A DNA stretch of 52,667 bases from Mycobacterium intermedium (GTDB lineage Bacteria > Actinomycetota > Actinomycetes > Mycobacteriales > Mycobacteriaceae), in the NCBI RefSeq assembly GCF_002086275.1, contig NZ_MVHT01000041.1, forward strand, positions 1 to 52,667, given 5' to 3'. The notes under the pieces were generated by a model that saw nothing but the letters and a program-made list of their open reading frames with translations, did no database searches and was not told where the DNA came from. Position 1 is the first letter of the stretch, and each line of letters begins with the position of its first letter. This document shows positions 48,500 to 52,667 of the stretch, in pieces. Made by a program: the position numbers and the translations under genes.

Positions 48500-50032
48500 G
48501 TGGAGGTCACCCGTACCCGCTGGTCGTCGTCGCGCCCGGACGACCGGTTCACCGTCGACAACCCGGCCACCGGGCGGCCGGTCGCCCTCGTCCACGGGGC
48601 CGGACCGCAGCAGGTGGACCAGGCAGTGCGTGCGGCACACGCGGCACACCTGGACTGGAAGCGGCGTCCAGCACGTGAGCGCGGTCGCGTGCTGCGCCGG
48701 ATTGCCGACGTGATCCGCGCGAACGCAGACGAGATCGCGGCGCTCGAGTCGCTCGAAATGGGAAAGCCGGTCAGCCAGGCACGCCAGTTCGATGTGGAGG
48801 CCGCGATCGAGATCTTCGAGTACTTCGGCAGCCTGGTCGAGGCGCTGCCCAGTCACGCCCGCGACTACGGCAACGTCTTCGACGTCACCACCCTGGAGCC
48901 CTATGGCGTGATCGCCGGGATCGTGCCGTTCAACTGGCCTCCCATCCACACCGCGGGGAAGACGGCGCCGGCGCTGGCGGTGGGCAACGCCGTCGTGCTG
49001 AAGCCGCCGGAGCAGGCGCCGTCGGTGGTGCTGCGCATGGCCGAACTCATCCAGTCGGTACTGCCCGATGACCTGCTGCACGTCGTACCCGGCGGTGGCG
49101 AAGTCGGTGCCGCGCTCGCCGGGCATCCCTTGGTAGGCAAGGTGTCTTTCACGGGTTCGCCGCAGACGGCCGCCGCGGTGCTGCGGACCACCGCCGACAA
49201 CCTCACCCCGACACTCATGGAACTGGGTGGCAAGAACCCGTTGTTGGTCTTCGACGACGCCGACCTGCACCAAGCGCTGCTCGCGGCGATCGACGGCGGC
49301 TTCTTCAACCAGGGCGAGGCGTGCACCGCGGCATCGCGAATCCTGGTTCAGCACAGCATCTTCGATGAGTTCGCCGAGAGGTTCACCGCCGCGGTGAGCC
49401 GGTTGAAGGTGGGCGACGGCGCCGACCCGACCACCGACGTCGGGCCGCTGGTCACCGCCGAACAGCAGAAGCGCGTCCTGGAGTACCTCGACATCGGCGT
49501 GTCCGAGGGCGCTCGAATAGCCGCCCAGGCCCCCCTGCCGACCGACCCCCGACTGGCCGACGGCTACTACGTCGCCCCGACGGTGCTGACCGACGTCACC
49601 CCCAAGATGCGGGTGGCCACCGAGGAGATCTTCGGTCCGGTCGTCGCGCTGATTCCGTTCGCCGACGAGGACGAGGCGGTGCGCATCGCCAACGACACCC
49701 AATTCGGGCTCGTTGCAGGCGTATTCAGCCAGGACAGCGACCGGGTGCTGCGGGTGAGCCGGCAGATCCGGGCCGGGACCGTCTTCGTCAACAACTACGT
49801 CCGCATAGCCGTCGGCACCGGCTTCGGCGGCGTCGGGCACAGCGGGTTCGGTCGCGAACATGCCCGCGAGACCCTGACCGAATACGGATACAGCAAGACC
49901 ATTCGGCTGGCGGCCGACGCGGAGCGATCGCAAGCGCGGCAGAGCCGGGCGCAGCGGGTCGCGACCCCTTGCCCGGAGCGATCGCACCAACTTCCGCACT
50001 GGACCGCGGCCGCCAGAGTGCTGGAGGACTGA
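48500..50032 (+). CDS. NAD(P)-dependent aldehyde dehydrogenase
   Basis: The 510-residue ALDH oxidises an aldehyde to its acid. Catalytic residues are in place: Asn145 (PFNWP), general-base Glu241 (ELGGKNP) and nucleophile Cys275 (GEACTA). The Rossmann motif FTGSPQTAAAV is at 218-228. The domain normally ends near residue 473 (YSKTIRLA). The last ~37 residues are an Arg/Gln-rich tail coded by a stretch with 13-bp direct repeats. The start is GTG at 48500. The gene is 4 bp before the amidohydrolase gene. Substrate specificity is not evident. Confidence 0.93.
   Translation: MEVTRTRWSSSRPDDRFTVDNPATGRPVALVHGAGPQQVDQAVRAAHAAHLDWKRRPARERGRVLRRIADVIRANADEIAALESLEMGKPVSQARQFDVEAAIEIFEYFGSLVEALPSHARDYGNVFDVTTLEPYGVIAGIVPFNWPPIHTAGKTAPALAVGNAVVLKPPEQAPSVVLRMAELIQSVLPDDLLHVVPGGGEVGAALAGHPLVGKVSFTGSPQTAAAVLRTTADNLTPTLMELGGKNPLLVFDDADLHQALLAAIDGGFFNQGEACTAASRILVQHSIFDEFAERFTAAVSRLKVGDGADPTTDVGPLVTAEQQKRVLEYLDIGVSEGARIAAQAPLPTDPRLADGYYVAPTVLTDVTPKMRVATEEIFGPVVALIPFADEDEAVRIANDTQFGLVAGVFSQDSDRVLRVSRQIRAGTVFVNNYVRIAVGTGFGGVGHSGFGREHARETLTEYGYSKTIRLAADAERSQARQSRAQRVATPCPERSHQLPHWTAAARVLED
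49920..49986. repeat. 13-bp direct repeats within the 3' end of the aldehyde dehydrogenase gene
   Basis: cggagcgatcgca occurs at 49920-49932 and 49974-49986, 54 bp apart. The intervening sequence looks like REP-like intergenic DNA of mycobacteria. It encodes the extra C-terminal tail of the dehydrogenase. Confidence 0.65.
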
Positions 50033-50036
50033 CGAC

Positions 50037-51014
50037 ATGCGGACCATAGCCCTCGAAGAGCACTACGCGACAACGCAATTCCTCAGCGGACCGGGCGACT
50101 GGTTGCATGAGCGGCCGGGCCTGGCGGAACAGCTGGCCGAGCTCGGTGACGCGCGCATCGCCGCGATGGACGACGCCGGTGTCGACGTTGCGGTGCTGTC
50201 GTTGGCGGCACCCGGCGTCGAGCAGCTGGACGGTCCGGCAGCAATTCTGATGGCCCGAGCCTGTAACGACGAACTTGCCGAAGCGGTGCGGCGTTTCCCG
50301 GACCGGCTGCACGGCTTTGCCGCCCTACCGATCAGCGCCCCCGACGCGGCGGCCGACGAACTCCAACGGGCCGTCGATCAACTCGGCTTTGTGGGCGCCG
50401 CCGTCAACGGCCACTGCCAGGGCGTCTACCTGGACGACCCGCGCTTCGACGGCGTCCTCGAGCGCGCGGCGGCGCTGAACGTTCCGATCTACCTTCATCC
50501 CACCATCCCGCCCGCCGCGGTTATCGAGTCCTGCTACGCCGGGTTCGCCAAGGACGTCACGTTCGCGTTGGCCACGGTCGGATGGGGCTGGCACGTCAAC
50601 ACGGCCACGCACGTCCTGCGCCTCATTCTCGGCGGGGTGTTCGACCGCCATCCGACGCTGCAATTCATCATCGGGCACATGGGCGAAGGGACGTCGTTCA
50701 TGCTGCCGCGATTCGACGCGACGCTGAAGCCGGAACTGACCGGTCTGGAACGTGCGATCAGTGCCTACCTCCGGCATAACTTCTACTACACCTTCGCCAA
50801 CTTCACCGACGAGGCGACCTTCGCCAATCTGGTCGCTCAAGTCGGCGTCGACCGAGTGGCGTTCTCGACCGATTACCCCTTCGGCTCCATGTCGGCGAAC
50901 CGCGCGTTCCTCGACAACCTTCCCCTTTCCCATGGGGATCGAGAACGCATCGCGCACGGCAACGCTCAACAGCTACTCAATCTCTCGTCGGCGCGGGACC
51001 TCGCCGTGAGTTAG
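50037..51014 (+). CDS. Amidohydrolase-2 family metal-dependent hydrolase/decarboxylase
   Basis: The 325-residue TIM-barrel protein resembles the ACMSD / gamma-resorcylate (2,6-dihydroxybenzoate) decarboxylase group. Expected metal and catalytic residues are present: ExH at Glu7 and His9 (ALEEHY), His154 (YLHPTIP), His214 (GHMGEG) and Asp279 (FSTDYPFGS). Family members decarboxylate aromatic acids without oxygen. Tight linkage to an aldehyde dehydrogenase suggests a short aromatic aldehyde/acid pathway, which is an inference. The start is the ATG at 50037, right after the ALDH stop. Confidence 0.83.
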   Translation: MRTIALEEHYATTQFLSGPGDWLHERPGLAEQLAELGDARIAAMDDAGVDVAVLSLAAPGVEQLDGPAAILMARACNDELAEAVRRFPDRLHGFAALPISAPDAAADELQRAVDQLGFVGAAVNGHCQGVYLDDPRFDGVLERAAALNVPIYLHPTIPPAAVIESCYAGFAKDVTFALATVGWGWHVNTATHVLRLILGGVFDRHPTLQFIIGHMGEGTSFMLPRFDATLKPELTGLERAISAYLRHNFYYTFANFTDEATFANLVAQVGVDRVAFSTDYPFGSMSANRAFLDNLPLSHGDRERIAHGNAQQLLNLSSARDLAVS

Positions 51015-51051
51015 CCTGACAGCCAATCCGCTTCGCGGCGATAGGAGCTCG

Positions 51052-52497
51052 ATGGCACCGTCAGACACCGACGTCGAGCGGCTCAGCCGCGAAGACGAGG
51101 GGTATCACAAGGCTCTCAAGAACCGACAACTGCAGATGATCGCCCTCGGCGGCGCGATCGGAACGGGTCTTTTCCTCGGCGCCGGCGAACGGCTCGAAAC
51201 GGCCGGGCCGGGATTGTTCATTGTTTACGGCATCTGCGGCGTATTCGTGTTCTTCATTCTGCGCGCCCTCGGCGAACTGGTCCTGCACCGCCCGTCGTCG
51301 GGATCGTTCGTCTCCTATGCCCGGGAATTTTTTGGCGAGAAGGTGGCCTACGCCGCCGGCTGGATGTACTTCCTGAACTGGGCGATGACCGGGATCGTGG
51401 ACACCACCGCCATCGCCCACTACTGCCACTATTGGAACTTTTTCCAGGCCATCCCGCAGTGGACGCTGGCGCTGATCGCGCTGCTGGTCGTGCTGGCAAT
51501 GAACCTGATCTCGGTCAAACTCTTCGGTGAGCTGGAGTTCTGGGCCGCCTTGATCAAGGTGCTGGCGCTGGTCACGTTCCTGGTCGTCGGGACGATCTTT
51601 TTGGCCGGCCGCTTCAAGGTCGACGGCCATGACACCGGGTGGTCACTGTGGAGCCAGCACGGCGGGCTGTTGCCGGTCGGGCTGTTGCCGCTGGTACTCG
51701 TCACCTCAGGGGTGGTTTTCGCTTACGCCGCAATCGAACTCGTCGGCATCGCGGCGGGCGAGACCGAGGATCCGGAACGGATCATGCCGCGTGCGATCAA
51801 CTCGGTGGTGTTCCGCATTGCCGTCTTCTACGTCGGGTCGACGATTCTGCTGGCCCTTCTCCTCCCCTACACCGCCTACCGCGCCCACGAGAGCCCGTTC
51901 GTGACGTTCTTCAACAGGCTCGGCCTGAGCTGGGGCGATGACCTGATGAACCTTGTGGTGCTCACCGCCGCGCTGTCCAGCCTCAACGCCGGGCTGTATT
52001 CCACGGGCCGGATCCTGCGGTCGATGGCGATCAACGGCAGTGGTCCCAAATTCACCGCGCCGATGTCGAAGAACGGCGTGCCATTCGGCGGCATCCTGCT
52101 CACCGCAGGGATCGGCCTGTTCGGCATCGTCCTCAATGCCATCAAGCCGAGCCAGGCATTCGAGATCGTGCTGCACATCGCTGCCACGGGCGTCATCGTC
52201 GCCTGGGTGACGATCGTGGCGTGCCAACTGCGGTTCCACCACCTGTCGACGACGGGGCAGGTAGAACGGCCGAAGTTCCGAATGCCGCTGTCGCCCTACA
52301 GCGGTTACGTGACGTTGGCGTTCCTGCTGGGCGTTTTGATCCTGATGTTCTTCGACGACGTGTTCGGCAAGTGGATGTTCGCGGCCGCGCTGCTGGGCAT
52401 TCCCGCGCTCATCGGCGGGTGGTTCCTGGTGCGTAATCGCGTGCGCGAGGCCGCCGCGGCGACCGCTGCGGCGGCGGAGGATGCGCCTCAGGCGTAG
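51052..52497 (+). CDS. ansP2: AnsP-like amino acid permease (asparagine permease family)
   Basis: The 481-residue amino-acid:proton symporter has about 12 membrane segments and the AAT-family signature [24 protein letters not shown] at the start, followed by [28 protein letters not shown]. These blocks match mycobacterial AnsP1/AnsP2, and its place beyond dnaK in opposite orientation equals that of Rv0346c (ansP2). AGGAG precedes the ATG at 51052. It is 37 bp after the amidohydrolase stop and might be read through from that unit. Confidence 0.85.
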   Translation: MAPSDTDVERLSREDEGYHKALKNRQLQMIALGGAIGTGLFLGAGERLETAGPGLFIVYGICGVFVFFILRALGELVLHRPSSGSFVSYAREFFGEKVAYAAGWMYFLNWAMTGIVDTTAIAHYCHYWNFFQAIPQWTLALIALLVVLAMNLISVKLFGELEFWAALIKVLALVTFLVVGTIFLAGRFKVDGHDTGWSLWSQHGGLLPVGLLPLVLVTSGVVFAYAAIELVGIAAGETEDPERIMPRAINSVVFRIAVFYVGSTILLALLLPYTAYRAHESPFVTFFNRLGLSWGDDLMNLVVLTAALSSLNAGLYSTGRILRSMAINGSGPKFTAPMSKNGVPFGGILLTAGIGLFGIVLNAIKPSQAFEIVLHIAATGVIVAWVTIVACQLRFHHLSTTGQVERPKFRMPLSPYSGYVTLAFLLGVLILMFFDDVFGKWMFAAALLGIPALIGGWFLVRNRVREAAAATAAAAEDAPQA

Positions 52498-52508
52498 CCT
52501 TCACCGGC

Positions 52509-52667
52509 CGTTGACACTGCGCCTGTGGCGACAAAATGCGAGTAACCCCCGCCACCACCGCAGTCTCAACGAACACTGGGGACGCGCGCACGTTGACACT
52601 GCGCCTGTGGCGACAAAATGCGAGTAACCCCCGCCACCACCGCAGTCTCAACGAACACTGGGGACGC
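52509..52667. repeat. 82-bp tandem repeat, cut by the window end
   Basis: Unit 1 is 52509-52590 and unit 2 is 52591-52667 (77 of 82 bases present). The visible overlap is identical. The unit begins cgttgacactgcgcctgtgg and ends in gcgcgca. More copies may follow outside the window. It lies 11 bp after the AnsP2-like stop, in the manner of mycobacterial VNTR loci. Confidence 0.9.

Overview
This window is about 52.7 kb of high-GC DNA from a Mycobacterium, most likely a slow-growing non-tuberculous species of the M. kansasii / gordonae / marinum type. The evidence is a 3,494-residue PPE-MPTR protein, an hspR-dnaJ-grpE-dnaK cluster with HspR-type operators, and a long run of genes in the order of M. 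tuberculosis Rv0358 to Rv0385. Rv numbers are from memory of the H37Rv order and were not searched.

Layout. 1-2544: end of an Rv0358-like gene, an M50 site-2 protease, a tandem repeat, and a cation efflux transporter behind a palindromic operator. 2541-6844: Rv0360c, Rv0361, class II fructose-bisphosphate aldolase, a DedA membrane protein and a GH76-like protein. 6877-10565: an ethanolamine-type permease and a large acyltransferase-SGNH protein, probably species-specific additions. 10885-20151: one long leftward operon for aerobic form I carbon monoxide dehydrogenase (structural genes coxM, coxS, coxL plus maturation genes), with a divergent LysR regulator. 21243-25225: dodecin, then a leftward operon running ttfA, SDR, pyrE, lipoprotein, RNA methyltransferase. 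25369-31085: enoyl-CoA hydratase, clpB, type II flavohemoglobin and an aldose epimerase. 31204-41688: the giant PPE-MPTR gene. 41719-45876: hspR, dnaJ1, grpE and dnaK, transcribed leftward. 46254-52497: a TetR/isomerase pair, then a LysR regulator facing an aldehyde dehydrogenase / amidohydrolase / AnsP2-like permease set. An 82-bp tandem repeat ends the window.

How the parts work together. The CO dehydrogenase block is a complete enzyme-plus-maturation set: FAD, iron-sulfur and molybdenum-copper subunits, two XdhC-like proteins (one carrying a YHS metal-binding domain), a MobA-like protein, a MoxR ATPase, a membrane-anchored CoxG and a VWA-domain CoxE. Both chaperone transcription units (clpB and dnaK) carry HspR-type inverted repeats and SigH/SigE-like promoters. 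At clpB the operator covers the -35 box.

Compared with M. tuberculosis, the segment Rv0358-Rv0385 keeps its order, but the dnaK-hspR-PPE8 segment is joined after Rv0385 in the opposite relative orientation. This implies an inversion with one breakpoint beside the PPE gene. No tRNA, rRNA, CRISPR array, transposase or integrase was recognised.
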